Assembly: GCA_023374025.1 (NCBI GenBank)
Contig: SIJG01000009.1
Location: 804,440-868,439, forward strand
Source: Heterodera schachtii
Lineage: Eukaryota; Nematoda; Chromadorea; Rhabditida; Heteroderidae
Length of the DNA: 64,000 bases
Direction: 5' to 3'
Shown here: positions 25,061-36,897 of the stretch, in pieces
Position numbering within the stretch: the stretch's first letter is position 1
Layout of the letters: each line of letters opens with the position of its first letter
Translations under genes and position numbers: made by a program
The notes under the pieces: generated by a model
The model's database searches: none
What the model was told of the DNA's origin: nothing
The model's input: only the letters and a program-made list of their open reading frames with translations

Positions 25061-25686
25061 CAGCCCTTGTGCACTGTCTTCGTGCACGTCTCAGCGCGCA
25101 GACCAACCACCGAATTCACCACAAATTTTTATAGACGTGCCCCGGACATGCGGCGGTTTTTTAGCGCAATATGCAAATTCAATCTTTTATATTTGACGTT
25201 CTTTTACCATTTTCTGACTACTGGTTTAAAAATAGTTTTAACGATTTTGAGGGCCTATAACATGGGTCAGTTCGACTTCATTCAATGATTTTTAGACTTA
25301 GCTCGTTAAGAGCTTTCGAATGATACCAAATTTGTTCAAAAATTTTTGTTTAAAATATTGATTTTTGGCTGATTTTTGAGGCAAATTTTCGTGATTTCAA
25401 CCGGTTCAAAAACCGGTTTAAACGCTATGCCGCGCAGTTTTTTGACGGTTTAGGCGTTTTCAGCACCTAGAAAACCTATAAAAGTGTTTTTATGCAATTT
25501 TGAGTCTGGGACCTATGATGGATATTTTCCCATTTTTTTACGTTTGTTTTTGAATAAATCGATAAATTATAATTAATAAATTAATTGTCTTTAATCTGTG
25601 AAAAATTTTTCGTTTAAAAATACTTTTATCTTTCAGAAATTGTTAAGTTTCAAATGAACAAATCCATTAAAAATTACAAATTTTTC

Positions 25687-25836
25687 CCGGCGGCGCCTAC
25701 CGGCATCGCTCTGGCCCCCCAAAACTCCCATATATTGGCACAAAATCACAAAATTGGTCATTTTTGTTGAAAATTTGTTAACAAACCACAACTAGTTTTC
25801 AAAATTTTCCCCGGCGGCGCATATCTGCACCTCCGG
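25687..25836 (+). repeat. GC-rich hairpin modules, copies 4 and 5
   Basis: Two decayed modules about 124 bases apart (25687-25714 and 25811-25836), each preceded by AATTTT or TTTTTCCC and separated by GGTCATTTTTG and TTGTTAACAAACC, as in other copies. No element ends were identified around them. Confidence 0.6.
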
Positions 25837-26230
25837 ACCCCTCAACTCAACAAAAATTGTGGCAAAAATAATGAGCAGAAATAGATCTATCTCATCAAAA
25901 AAAGAATTTTAAATAAAATAGATTTTCTTATTTTTTGCTAAAAAAAAGAATGTTAATAAATAACTTAATTTCGAATATTGTTAATTAATTAAATTTGATT
26001 TCATTAATTAGTTACAACAATTGATTAAACATATTATTTGCACAAATTGATCAAAATAATAAATTTAAAAAATTGTTATAATTATTAAAATTTTTGAAAT
26101 ATTCTGCATTAGGAAAAATGAAAAAAAATTACAATGATGAATTAATCATGGATAAAAAAATATAAATATAAGTTGGTTTTTTTAACTAATGTTGCGTCCG
26201 CAAAGGAACAACATAAAAAAATACGTCCCC

Positions 26231-26725
26231 ACTAGGGCTTCGATTTATAGTTGCTAAAAAGTGCCAAAATAGTTAGTTTTTAGTTTCTAAAAAACCCCCA
26301 AAATAGTTTCTAAAAAAGGGTAAATAGTTGCTAAAAACTTTCAGATTTAGGGGTGTAAAAGCGTAAAATTTTATCCAAAAAGGTAACAATATTAAGCCAA
26401 ATCAGTATTGCGATAAATATTTTTAAAATAACAAATTCTTGTCAATAAATAAATTAATAAATTTTGGAGATGAATTTTTGAGAATTTTTCATTTCTTAGG
26501 GGCAGATTTTAGAAAATTTTCGGGTCGATTCTTAGGAGTGTATTTTTTGAAAAAAAATTTTAAGTCCATACTTAGGGGTGTCTTTTTCCTTTTATTGCAT
26601 TTTTGTTAACAAATTTTGGGCAAAACGCCAAAATAGTTGAAAATAGTTTTTTTCAAAAATTTTATAGTTTTTTTAGTTGCTAAAAATAAAAAACTAAAAA
26701 TAGTTGCTAATGACTCGAAAAGTAG
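26231..26725. mobile_element. hAT-like element remnant (left end only)
   Basis: A TAGGGCTTCGATTTATAGTT left end is followed by repeated ATAGTT(G/T)CTAAAAA motifs, like other hAT-like elements here. A matching right end was not found, so it is truncated or eroded; the right boundary is approximate. Confidence 0.45.
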
Positions 26726-26734
26726 CTTAATTCC

Positions 26735-26830
26735 ATAATGTCCTTCAGACGATACGTCAATTTCTCGTTAGTCTTGTCAAGCTTCTTTTGCTGTTCTTCA
26801 AGCAATCCCTCAAGCTTCTCGATTTCATTA
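26735..26830 (-). pseudogene. Coiled-coil coding fragment
   Basis: The minus strand reads EIEKLEGLLEEQQKKLDKT and continues NEKLTYRLKDIMEL, a heptad-like Leu/Glu/Lys pattern with higher G+C than its surroundings. No start, splice context or family was found; probably an exon fragment. Confidence 0.25.
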
Positions 26831-27485
26831 ATTAGTTACAACAATTGATTAAACATATTAGTTGCACAAATTGATTAAAATAATAAATTTAAAAATTGTT
26901 ATAATTATTAAATTTTTGAAATATTCTTCATTAGGAAAAATGAAAAAAAAAATTACAATGATGAATTTAACATGGATAAAGAATTAATTTTAAAAATGTA
27001 AATATATGTTTTTTATTTTTTAACTAACAAATTTCTTAATTAGTTTTTGCTCATTTTATAAATGAAAACGGCGTCGAAATGATGACCAAATGTTGGCTGC
27101 CTTTGGGACCAACTCCATGAACGGATTAATGAAATCTCGGAGGATTACGGCTTGAAAACGTTGATCGATCACATTGGCAAAATGCTCAAACGATGTTATG
27201 AACGGATCAAGAAAATTACTTAATAGATATGATCATCATAATAAAAAATACAATGTAAAATTTTCTGTTAATTAAATTGAATTTTAATTTTTTTTAAATT
27301 CAAATATAGAGAAATTAGTAAATAAATGGGAATACGACGCGTAATTCAACATGAATTCGCAATTTTTACTGAAATGTATTATAAATGTACAAATGAACAG
27401 AATGAAAGAAAGTAATACCAAGTGGAAATTTTTTAAATAATAAATTATAGAGGTTTTAGTGTATCCTGTTTAATTACGCATTTCA

Positions 27486-28295
27486 TCACTGAGACTGAAA
27501 TTTAAGAATTTCTTTCTTTTTCCATCGAATTAGGGTTGCAATTGAAATTTTCAAAATGCCAACAATTTCTCTGTCACTTAGAGACGGATTTCCGTTCTTC
27601 ATTTTATCATAATCATTCATTTTTTCCGTTTTCTCTTCATTCGAATAACAGATTCTACCTAAAAATAATAAAAATAAAAATAAAAACAATAAAATTTTTC
27701 TTTGAATTTACTTTTACAAATTTCAATGCCAAATTCATTTTTCCATTTTCTTAATGTTTCTTTCGCTAATGCCCAATTCTTTCGTAAATTGTTTCTGTTT
27801 TCCATTTTTAGACATTCTTTTAATCTCATCAATTCGTGCAATAAATTCCGTCTTTTTCTTCTCATAATAATTCTTATCATTTGTTTCTTACTTTTCGGCT
27901 TATCCAAATTCTTTTTTCCATTTATAAATTTTCTTTCGGCTAATTCCCAATTTTTTCGCTATTTTTTGTTCAATTTTATTCCAAATTTTTGTCGAATATT
28001 TTCCCCTTTTATTCATTCTTTCTTTTATTGCGTGAAATTTCTGAACAATTTCGCGTTTTTGTTGATCATCGAATTGGTCATTCTGTTGATCATTGCTAAT
28101 TGAATCTTCCAAATTTAATTCATTTTGATCACTTTGATAATAATTTCCATTTTGATCAGTTTCATTCTCCCATTTTTGGCCAAATATTTCGGCAAAATTT
28201 GGTCTTATTTTTCCATTCTTTTCACACAAATTAACTGACAAAGTTTTGTCCGTTGAATTGTTTATGAAAAAGAACACAAAAACAATAAAATGCAT
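27486..28295 (-). pseudogene. Secreted HTH-repeat family, copy A (frameshifted)
   Basis: The start ATG at 28295-28293 opens a hydrophobic signal-peptide-like N-terminus (MHFIVFVFFFINN). An Asp/Asn/Gln-rich linker and a helix-turn-helix-like module ending LGISRKKIYKWKKEFG follow. A GGATTAAG to GGATAAG change (relative to copy D) creates a stop right after EFG. A compensating extra T near 27761 restores the frame before TLRKWKKEFG. Copies C and D show that an intron (donor AAA|A-GTAAATTC, acceptor TTTTTAG) separates a last exon holding PSLSDREI. The last exon also has a T-run difference that changes the C-terminus. The indels lie in short homopolymers, so assembly error is a real alternative. 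Function unknown; secretion inferred. Confidence 0.65.
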
Positions 28296-28499
28296 CTGTT
28301 AAAAAATAAATATTTTATGATCTTAATTTAATATTTATTTTGAATTAAATGTTTAATGTTTTTAAATTGGCTAAAATCCATTAGAAAATAATTTTTTTTA
28401 AATTAAAATTCTAATGAAAGTAGAGAAAGCATTGCCAAAAATGCGATCAATCGTGAAGAAACTGATCTTCAGTAGAATTAGAAAAAAAAACTATTAAGA

Positions 28500-29529
28500 A
28501 AATATTGATAAATAAAATTTAAAATAATGTAAAAGCCAATGATTTCACTTTAAACTTTCGCTTGTTGATGACGAGAAACTTTAAAATTTAAAAAAAAGAA
28601 AGGCTAACATATTTTAATAACACACAACTTGATAAGAAAAAAATAGAGCATAGCTTTTTTTTCCTTATTTGTTAATGCCAAAAAAAGAAGTCATAAATGG
28701 CATTTTCATTGAGTGGATAAAATGGATTTGTGCACAAAAAATTTTGGATGTTCGATTTTCTATAAAAAGAATAAATTTTGAAAATTTTGAAAAATTTTCC
28801 AACCCCTTTTAAAATGAAATAGGCAAGTCAGCTCATTTTGCCCAAATTACAATGATTCTAAATTAAAAAAAATTTAAGCAATTACCAAATTATTTATTTT
28901 TATATTTACAAAAAAGGCAAAATGATCATTATTGTATGCCTACCGACAGATGAAATTACTAAATTGCCTGTCATAATTACAGCGGGAATTTAAGTCAGTG
29001 ACTTTTTTTTTGCTGATTTTATTAAAGTATTCTACATTTTGATTGAACAGCTTCCAATATGCATTTGATTTGAATTTTTTTCCAATTTTTGGGATTTTTT
29101 TTATTGCACTTTTATGATTTTTGTACCTTTTTCTTGATTGGTTGGTTCAGTCTATTTTTTCAATTTTAAAGTAATTAAAACTATGTCGGACGGCTTGGTA
29201 ATAATGGCTTAAGGGGCGCGTCCATTGTTTCTTCCTGAAGAATGGCGCGTGTACGAGCGCACAAACAATTTCGCGGAAGCGTGATATGACGAAGTACGAA
29301 AAGTGCAACTGATCAAATGAAAAGCAAAATAATTATTTTAAAAATGAAAAGCAAATAATTATGTTAATTAAATTTATTCATAATATATATATATATATTA
29401 TTTAAATTCCGCTACATAATTAATATATTTTTATATTAATCATATATGTGATGAGCCGAAGCCTTAAAAGTTGAATTTTCTTATATGGTTTGCTTGCTTT
29501 TTCGTACTCACGCGCGGAAGCATACCATC
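28500..29529. other. Spacer between inverted arms, no gene seen
   Basis: AT-rich DNA, with one GC-richer patch (29180-29300) containing GGCTTAAGGGGCGCG and GCGTGTACGAGCGC but no usable frame. Confidence 0.4.
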
Positions 29530-29642
29530 CAGGGCTGGGCGCAAGTGCGGATTGCGGATTACGGAAATTGCGCGGTTTTTGGACCCCCGTAATTGCGGAT
29601 TGCGGATTTCCGTAACTGAAAATCCAGTTGCGCCCAGCCCTG
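29530..29642. mobile_element. 113-bp hAT-like MITE
   Basis: Inverted ends CAGGGCTGGGCGCAA and TTGCGCCCAGCCCTG with a perfect 8-bp duplication ATACCATC on both sides (29522-29529, 29643-29650). The interior repeats AATTGCGGATTGCGGAT. Very compact and probably recent. Confidence 0.92.
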
Positions 29643-29715
29643 ATACCATCGCGCTGAATTGGGGGCCAATCAAATGGGGGCCAGAAGCAGCCCCCCTTTT
29701 TCTCTCTACATTTTA

Positions 29716-30287
29716 TAGAGTTCCCAATTATATTGAAATTCATAATATTTTTTTCCTGGACTGTGAGAGGCCTAAACGCACGAAAACTGTTTTTAGCTGG
29801 GTTTCATTGAAGCTTTTAGGATGGATTTCTATGTCCATATTTTGTTATATTTCGCGATTTATATCCATATTTGCCCATTTTTTGGTATCATGACCAAATT
29901 TAGGTCCATGTTTTGGAATTTTTCCTTCCAAAAAATCATTATTAGAACGGCCCTCATCAGCTAAATTGGCATTTTTGGCCTCTAAAAACTGAAAATTTCT
30001 GACGAAAATATTGAAGAAATTATTTCTTAAAAATTTGTAAATTTATGTCAAAAATAAGCAAAAAAAAAATAAATAAAAATTCGCTTTCGGTTTGATTTTT
30101 CGCTAAAAAAGAGTAAAATTTAATTTTATCGCATTTTTTCCTAAAATGATTTTTAATACCATATTTAACAAGTTTTTAACTTTTACTTTAATTTAGCGTT
30201 GAAGAAATTTTGAGAAATTATTCCCTCAATTTGGAAAAATTTATGTCCATATTTTTGCCATTTTATGTCCATATAATTGAGAACCCA
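29716..30287. mobile_element. hAT-like element, decayed ends, 572 bp
   Basis: Ends resemble TAGAGTTCCCAATTATAT and the inverse of TGGGTTCTCAATTATATGG. Flanking 8-mers are ACATTTTA (29708-29715) and ACAATTTA (30288-30295), 7 of 8 identical. The interior shares TTATGTCCATATTT motifs and an AGAACGGCC(C) segment with the elements at 18567 and 36345. Confidence 0.65.
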
Positions 30288-30777
30288 ACAATTTATCTTT
30301 ACAACAGATTTTTACATTTCTTATTCTCAAAGAAGCCAAAAAAATATTGGAAAATTAAAATCTTTCCAAAAAAATAATTAAATAAATTTTTGGATCCAAG
30401 AAAGAAAGAAAAAACATATATAATTTAAGATCATTTATTAAATTGTTTGTTATTAAAATATTTTTTAAATTTTTGTGCAAAGTTTTTCGTCATTAACAAA
30501 TGAAAATATTAAATTGTGATGAAATCCACTGGATTGAAACTATTTAATTCTTATTTCTCAAATATTTGTTAATTTATTTTTCTTATTCTACTGAAGATCA
30601 GTTTCTTCACGATTGATCGCATTTTTGGCAATGCTTTCTCTACTTTCATTAGAATTTTAATTTAAAAAAAATTATTTTCTAATGGATTTTAGCGAATTTA
30701 AAAACATTAAACATTTAATTTAAAAAAGCAAAAAGCTAATAAATATTTAAAAATCATAAAATATTTATTTTTTACAA

Positions 30778-31567
30778 ATGCATTTTATTGTTTTTGTGTT
30801 CTTTTTCATAAACAATTCAACTGACAAAACTTTGTCAGTTAATTTGTGTGAAAAGAATGGAAAAATAAGACCAAATTTTGCCGAAATATTTGGCCAAAAA
30901 TGGGAGAATGAAACTGATCAAAATGGAAATTATTATCAAAGTGATCAAAATGAATTAAATTTGGACGATTCAATTAGCAATGATCAACAGAATGACCAAT
31001 TCGATGATCAACAAAAACGCGAAATTGTTCAGAAATTTCACGCAATAAAAGAAAGAATGAATAAAAGAGGAAAATATTCGACAAAAATTTGGAATAAAAT
31101 TGAACAAAAAATAGCGAAAAAATGGGAATTAGCCGAAAGAAAATTTATAAATGGAAAAAAGAATTAAAAATAAAAAAAAGTAAGAAAAATGATAAGAATT
31201 ATTATATAAATAAAAGGAGAGAATTTATCGCACGAATTGATGAGATTAAAAGAATGTCTAAAAATGGAAAACAGAAACAATTTACGAAAGAATTGGGCAT
31301 TAGCGAAGAAACATTAAGAAAATGGAAAAAGGAATTTGGCATTGAAATTTGTAAAAGTAAATTCAAAGAAAAATTTTATTGTTTTTATTTTTATTATTTT
31401 TAGGTAGAATCTGTTATTCGAATGAAGAGAAAACGGAAAAAATGAATGATTATTATAAAATGAAGAACGGAAATCCGTCTCTAAGTGACAGAGAAATTGT
31501 TGGCATTTTGAAAATTTCAATTGCAACCCTAATTCGATGGATAAAACAAATAAATTCGTTTTATTAA
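30778..31567 (+). pseudogene. Secreted HTH-repeat family, copy B (frameshifted)
   Basis: It starts with the same signal-peptide-like sequence as copy A at ATG 30778 and stays open through the acidic linker and KIWNKIEQKIAKK. There one T is missing from the AAATTGGG seen in A and D, shifting to a stop at 31165-31167. The following frame (from 31122) continues GISRKKIYKWKKE and, after a second repeat ELGISEETLRKWKKEFG, reaches the conserved intron. The last exon carries PSLSDREIVGILKIS and ends at 31567. The lesion lies in a homopolymer, so it could be an assembly error. Confidence 0.65.
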
Positions 31568-31749
31568 ATTTTCATTGTATTTTTATCAATTGTTGTATTT
31601 TTAAAAATTAATCCAAATAACTTTTTTAGAAGTTGGAATTTATGTATTATTTTAAATTGAAATTTGCAAAAATTGTTGATAAAAATGATTAAATCTAATT
31701 TTTAAAAACTATTTTCTTAAATTTTTCGATTAAAAATAATGATAATTAT

Positions 31750-32328
31750 TAGGCTTCCATTTTTAGGCACAAAAAATCGCGAAATAGGCACCTAAAAAGG
31801 CATAAAAAAATCGCAAAATAGGCATTATAAATAGGCACAAAAATAGGCAAAAAATTTTTTTATTGACGCTTTTCTGGTAGCAAATCACGTAAAAACTTAA
31901 TCAAAAAACTTAATTTTGCTTATATTTCAATTGTTTTAATTTTTGTCGAATAAGGACATTTTTTAAACCAAAAATTTTTATCAAGAAAAATAATTAAATT
32001 CTGGGGATCAAATTTTTGCGAAAATTTTTTGGTCGATTCTTAGGTGTATATTTTCTGAAATTTTTTCGGCTCGATTCTTAGGGGTTTATTTTTCGTTTTT
32101 ATTGCATTTGTTAATAAATTTTTTGTTGAAAATCCTGAAAATAGGCGCCAAAATTGGCGAAATAGGCATAAAAATAGGCATTTAGGCATTAAACCCAAAA
32201 AGTCCAAAATAGGCATTATAAAAGTCATCGTAGACACCCCAAACCAAGCGCAAATACTTTTTTCATGCTTATCTAAGCGTATCAAATGCACAGAAATTTT
32301 AGGCATTTGCCTAAAAATCCCAGCCCTA
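31750..32328. mobile_element. hAT-like element, imperfect ends, 579 bp
   Basis: The left end is TAGGCTTCCATTTTTAGGCA; the inverse of the right end reads TAGGGCTGGGATTTTTAGGC. Flanking 8-mers are ATAATTAT and ATAATGAA (6 of 8). The interior is packed with AAATAGGCA-type repeats. Confidence 0.6.
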
Positions 32329-32514
32329 ATAATGAATCAGACAGAACAACGGGGGAAAATAATGACTGGGTAATATGGCAAAAAACAACACGAACATCAT
32401 TGTTACTGTATTGGCGCTAATTCAAATAAATAATTAAAATCCACATATCCAACAAATAACAAATTTCTTAATTACTCATTTTATAAATGCGCTCACTAAG
32501 ACTGAAATTGAAAT

Positions 32515-33290
32515 TTAAGAATTCATTTGTTTTTTCCATCTTCTTAAAGTTTCGATTCCAATTTTCAAAAACCCAGCAATTTCTCTGTCACTTAAAGACG
32601 GATTTCCTTTCTTCATTTTATAATAATCATTCATTTTGCTCATTTTTTCTTCATTAGAATGAACTTCTAAAAATAATATAATAAAATTTTTAAATAAATT
32701 AAATTCACTTTTGCCCATTTCAATGCCAAATTCCTTTTTCCATTTTCTTAATGTTTCTTCGCTAATGCCCAATTCTTTCGTAAATTGTTTCTGTTTCCCA
32801 TTTTTCAGCATTGTTTTAATCTCATCAATTCGTTCAATAAATTCCGTCTTTTTCTTCTCATAATAATTCTTTTCATTTGTTTTTATTTTTCGGCTTAATC
32901 CAAATTCTTTTTTCCATTTATAAATTTTCTTTCGGCTAATTCCCATTTTTTCACAAATCTTTTGGTCAATTTTATTCCAAATTTTTGTCGAATATTTTCC
33001 TCTTTTATTCATTCTTTCTTTTATTGCGTGAAATTTCTGAACAATTTCGCGTTTTTGTTGATCATCGAATTGGTCATTCTGTTGATCATTGCTAATTGAA
33101 TCGGTCAAATTTAATTCATTTTGATCACTTTGATAATAATTTCCATTTTGATCAGTTTCATTCTCCCATTTTTGGCCAAATATTTCGGCAAAATTTGGTC
33201 TTATTTTCCATTCTTTTCACACAAATTAACTGACAAAGTTTTGTCAGTTGAATTGTTTATGAAAAAGAACACAAAAACAATAAAATGCAT
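32515..33290 (-). pseudogene. Secreted HTH-repeat family, copy C (frameshift near start)
   Basis: ATG at 33290-33288 opens the family signal-peptide-like sequence. A run of five T in copy A is four here (about 33205), giving a stop soon after the N-terminus. Beyond it, a single frame from about 33190 down to 32515 holds the linker and two HTH-like modules (EKMGISRKKIYKWKKEFG, ELGISEETLRKWKKEFG). A phase-1 intron (GTGAATTT to TTTTTAG) may precede a last module with SLSDREIAGFLKIGIETL, though the frame is open without splicing. Apart from the one-base indel it is the most intact copy. Function unknown. Confidence 0.65.
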
Positions 33291-34342
33291 TTGTAAAAAA
33301 TAAATATTTTATGATTTTTAAATATTTATTAGCTTTTTGCTTTTTTAAATTAAATGTTTAATGTTTTTAAATTGGCTAAATTCATTAAAAAATAATTTAT
33401 TAAAATTCTAATGAAAGTAGAGAAAGCATTGCCAAAAATGCGATCAATCGTGAAGAAGCTGATCTTCAGTAGAATAAGAAAAATAAATCAACAAATATTT
33501 GATTATAAAATTGCATTTCTTATTTTGTAAAATTATGTGTATATTAAAAAATGACTTTCAAAAAGCTTAGGTTTTACCATTGCAAATGAATAATAATTTG
33601 GTAAAAATCATTCAACCAATAATTTTTTTTTATTATATTCTTAATGAATTATTTTTTTATTTCTTGCAATTTTTTTGAAATAAAATTGTTTTTATAAAAT
33701 TTATATTTAATGTATTATTTTTGGTCAGCTTTACCAGGACATTTATTATTTTTCAGTTTTTCCATCTCCAAATTAGGACAAATTGGATAAAGCACTACAT
33801 TTCCTGTTTCTCATATTGCCTTTCTCAAATTCGGACAACAAGAAACATTCAGGACGAAACTTTGGCACTCCCGATTCAATAAAAGTCAATGTGATAGGCA
33901 GTAAAATAGGCAAATAAAATTTTTTTTATTAAGGATTTTTAGGGAACAAAACACGTAAAACATAATCAAAAAACTAAATTTTGGTCATTTAAATGATTAT
34001 TAAATTGACATTGGCAAAATGCTCACAACGATGTTGATGAAGAGGATCAAGAAAATTACTTAATAGATATGATCATCATAATAAAAAATACAATGTAAAA
34101 TTTTCTGTTAATTAAATTGAATTTTAATTTTTTTTAAAATTCAAATATAGAGAAATTAGTAAATAAATGGGAATACGACGCGTAATTCAACATGAATTCG
34201 CAATTTTTACTGAAATGTATTATAAATGTACAAATGAACAGAATGAAAGAAAGTAATACCAAGTGGAAATTTTTTAAATAATAAATTATAGAGGTTTTAG
34301 TGTATCCTGTTTAATTACCCATTTCATCACTGAGACTGAAAT

Positions 34343-35141
34343 TTAAGAATTTCTTTCTTTTTTCCATCGAATTAGGGTTGCAATTGAAATTTTCAAAATG
34401 CCAACAATTTCTCTGTCACTTAGAGACGGATTTCCGTTCTTCATTTTATCATAATCATTCATTTTTTCCGTTTTCTCTTCATTCGAATAACAGATTCTAC
34501 CTAAAAATAATAAAAATAAAAATAAAAACAATAAAATTTTTCTTTGAATTTACTTTTACAAATTTCAATGCCAAATTCCTTTTTCCATTTTCTTAATGTT
34601 CTTTCGCCAATGCCCAATTCTTTCGCAAATTGTTTCTGTTTTCCATTTTTAGACATTCTTTTAATCTCATCAATTCGTTCAATAAATTCCGTCTTTTTCT
34701 TCTCATAATAATTCTTTTCATTTGTTTTTATTTTTCGGCTTAATCCAAATTCTTTTTTCCATTTATAAATTTTCTTTCGGCTAATTCCCAATTTTTTCGC
34801 TATTTTTTGTTCAATTTTATTCCAAATTTTTGTCGAATATTTTCCCCTTTTATTCATTCTTTCTTTTATTGCGTGAAATTTCTGAACAATTTTGCGTTTT
34901 TGTTGATCATCGAATTGGTTGTTGTTCTGATCATTGTCACTTGGATCTGCGGAATTTAATTCATTTTTATTGTTATTTGAGTTTTGCTCCACTTTTTCAT
35001 TTTCCCATCCTTGGCCAAATATTTCATTAAAAGTTGGCCGAACTTTTGCATTAAACCCAAAAGATTGAACTGACAAAGTTTCGTCGATTGGACTTATTAA
35101 GAATAATAATGAAAACACAAAAAATAAATTATAAAATTGTA
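34343..35141 (-). pseudogene. Secreted HTH-repeat family, copy D (start codon lost)
   Basis: The frame is open from the N-terminal hydrophobic segment (FVFSLLFLISPIDETLS) through linker and two modules (LGISRKKIYKWKKEFG, ELGIGERTLRKWKKEFG). It then runs to an intron donor A|GTAAATTC and acceptor TTTTTAG, and a last exon ending WKKERNS. Where copies A-C have ATGCAT, this copy has ATACAA (about 35136-35141), so no in-frame ATG precedes the signal-like region. An upstream TAA closes the frame. Translation from a later Met would drop the signal peptide. The copy and its 3' flank are a direct duplicate of the 27.2-28.1 kb region (about 6.8 kb apart). Confidence 0.65.
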
Positions 35142-35679
35142 TTTCTTATTTTAATTTTTGTATGTATTTTATGAAATGGCTGTCAAAAAAGCTTAGGTTT
35201 TATCATTGCAAATGAATAATAATTTGGTAAAAATCATTCAACCAATATATATTTTAATTATATTTTTAATGAATTAGTTTTATTTCTTGCAATTTTTGAA
35301 ATAAATTATTTTTTGTAAAACTTAGTGTTTAACTTATTATTTTTTGGTCAGATTCTTTTTAACGGGAGTCCCGGGCGGGAGCGGGAGTAATTCGAAAATT
35401 TAATTAAAAACTCACCAAAATATTTTTAATGCACAAATTTGAAGGACAATCCTTTTATTAAAGAAAAAACATACAGAAATTTAGTAAACAGAAAAATTGA
35501 AATAAAAAAAAAATTAGATTTTGGGTCGAAAATCAGAAAAATTTTTCAAATTGGTTCAAATAAATTATTTTTCATAATTTATTTAACTTTATATTTTCGA
35601 CTTCCTTTATTAATTTGAACAACTTTTTGCGGCGTATTTTTTGAAAAAAAATTTTGGGGACCAGGGAGGAGGAGGGAGG

Positions 35680-35705
35680 CCGGCGGCCCCGACAGGCGCC
35701 GCCGG
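35680..35705 (-). repeat. GC-rich hairpin module, copy 6
   Basis: Inverse orientation; CCGGCGG and CCGCCGG arms with a diverged centre (CCCCGACAGGC). It is preceded at 35366-35385 by GGGAGTCCCGGGCGGGAGCG, possibly an element end, but no matching end was found. Confidence 0.65.
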
Positions 35706-36344
35706 GAAAAAAAATTGATATTAGAATACAATACATTGTCAGATTTTGTCCAAAAATAACCAATTTTTTCAAATTTGAGCAGCTTTTTAAGAAAATTAAG
35801 GATTTTATGGGTCTGGTGGTGAATTTTTTTGAAATTTTAGCTATATATTTAACAGATTTTCAATAAAAAATTATTAATTTTACCAAAAAAAAAACTCAAT
35901 CTTACCATTGTATTATTTGGCCAGAGCGTACTTCGGGATTCGAGCAATGAAGCCAAATTTATATTTAAAGACCGCCGAATTGAAATTGAAGGACCAATAA
36001 TTTATGTGATGAATTGTTTGGTGAAAATTTCGCTGTTTTATTTTACAAAATTGGTGGGACAAAATTATGCATTTAAATTAAATGAAATGTTCACTTATAA
36101 TTTTAAATCAACATTAATGAATGAGGAGAGATTAAATTATGAAGTATTTAAATTAAAAAATGAATCAAAATTACAAATTAATGAAATGATTTTGCAATTG
36201 GCGATTGAAAAAGCGAATGGATGGCGGCAAACAAATGAATCTTTGGATGGGATAATAAAATTAAAATTTGATGAAAATTTAGAGGAAATTTTTAAAAAAT
36301 CGGAACAGAGGGCAAAAGAAGACAATCCATGGAAAGCTAATGAA

Positions 36345-36897
36345 TAGGGTGGGGAATTATGTCGAAATCCATATTTTTTTTCCTGGACTGTGGGAGGCCT
36401 GAAACGCACGAAAAATATGTTTTTAGCTTGATTAGAAGTTTCTAGGATGGATTTCTATATACATATGTTCCATATTTTTCAATATTTCGCGATTTATGTC
36501 CATATTTCCATATTTGTCCATATTTTGGCATTTAAGTCCATATTTTATGTCCATATTTTGGCATTTTTCCAAAAAACCTCTATTAGAACGGCCCCCATAA
36601 GTTTAAATTTTCTTAAAAATTGCGTAATTTATTTTAAAAATAAGCAAAAAAGCGAAAATTTCGCTTTTCAGGTTGATTTTTCGCTAAAATGAGTAAATTT
36701 TAAGCTGTATCGTGTCTTTTTTCTTTTAAAATGATTTTTTATACCATATTTAACCATTTTTGAAAGTTTTACTTTTCATTTAACAATTTGAAGAAATTTT
36801 GAGAAATTATACCCTAAATTTGGAAAATTTATGTCCATTTTTTTGCCATTTTATAGCCATATTTCGCGATTTTATACCCATATAATTCCCCACCCTA
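36345..36897. mobile_element. hAT-like element inserted in a coding exon, 553 bp
   Basis: Perfect 16-bp ends TAGGGTGGGGAATTAT and an exact 8-bp duplication CTAATGAA (36337-36344, 36898-36905). Removing the element and one duplicate rejoins the paralogue frame ANE-INADKH. The interior carries CATATTTCGCGATTTATGTC-type motifs and an AGAACGGCCCCC segment. Confidence 0.93.

Larger units (their letters stand above)
23635..25530. mobile_element. Mutator-like element with ~245-bp inverted ends and GC-rich cargo
   Basis: The two ends match in inverse orientation for about 135 bases (GG(T/A)AAATATCCATCATAGG inward past CTGCGCGGCATAGCG). They match again around GGTATCATTCGAAAGCTCTT (about 23838-23857 and the inverse at 25311-25330), giving ends of about 245 bases. 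CATTTTTT flanks both sides (23627-23634 and 25531-25538); a ninth base differs. Long TIRs and an 8-9 bp duplication fit MULEs. The interior (24180-24420, 24900-25130) is GC-rich and unlike the AT-rich ends, and no transposase was found, so it may be a gene-fragment carrier (Pack-MULE). It lies about 240 bases past the transporter stop. Confidence 0.8.
27486..31567. repeat. Large inverted repeat carrying HTH copies A and B
   Basis: Sequence from about 27486 to 28500 recurs inverted at about 30590 to 31567, including non-coding flanks (for example TGCGATCAATCGTGAAGAA at 28441-28459 and its inverse near 30603). The spacer of about 2.1 kb holds two hAT-like elements. Confidence 0.75.

Noticed and set aside
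27060..27230. Plus-strand helical frame ending IDHIGKMLKRCYERIKKIT
   Set aside because: A stop lies just upstream without a usable acceptor, and the duplicate near 34.0 kb is decayed; likely old fragment in the flank of the HTH family.
33773..33903. Minus-strand 40-codon frame (FIESGVPKFRPECF)
   Set aside because: Looks mildly coding but has no start, splice partner or family match; too little to annotate.
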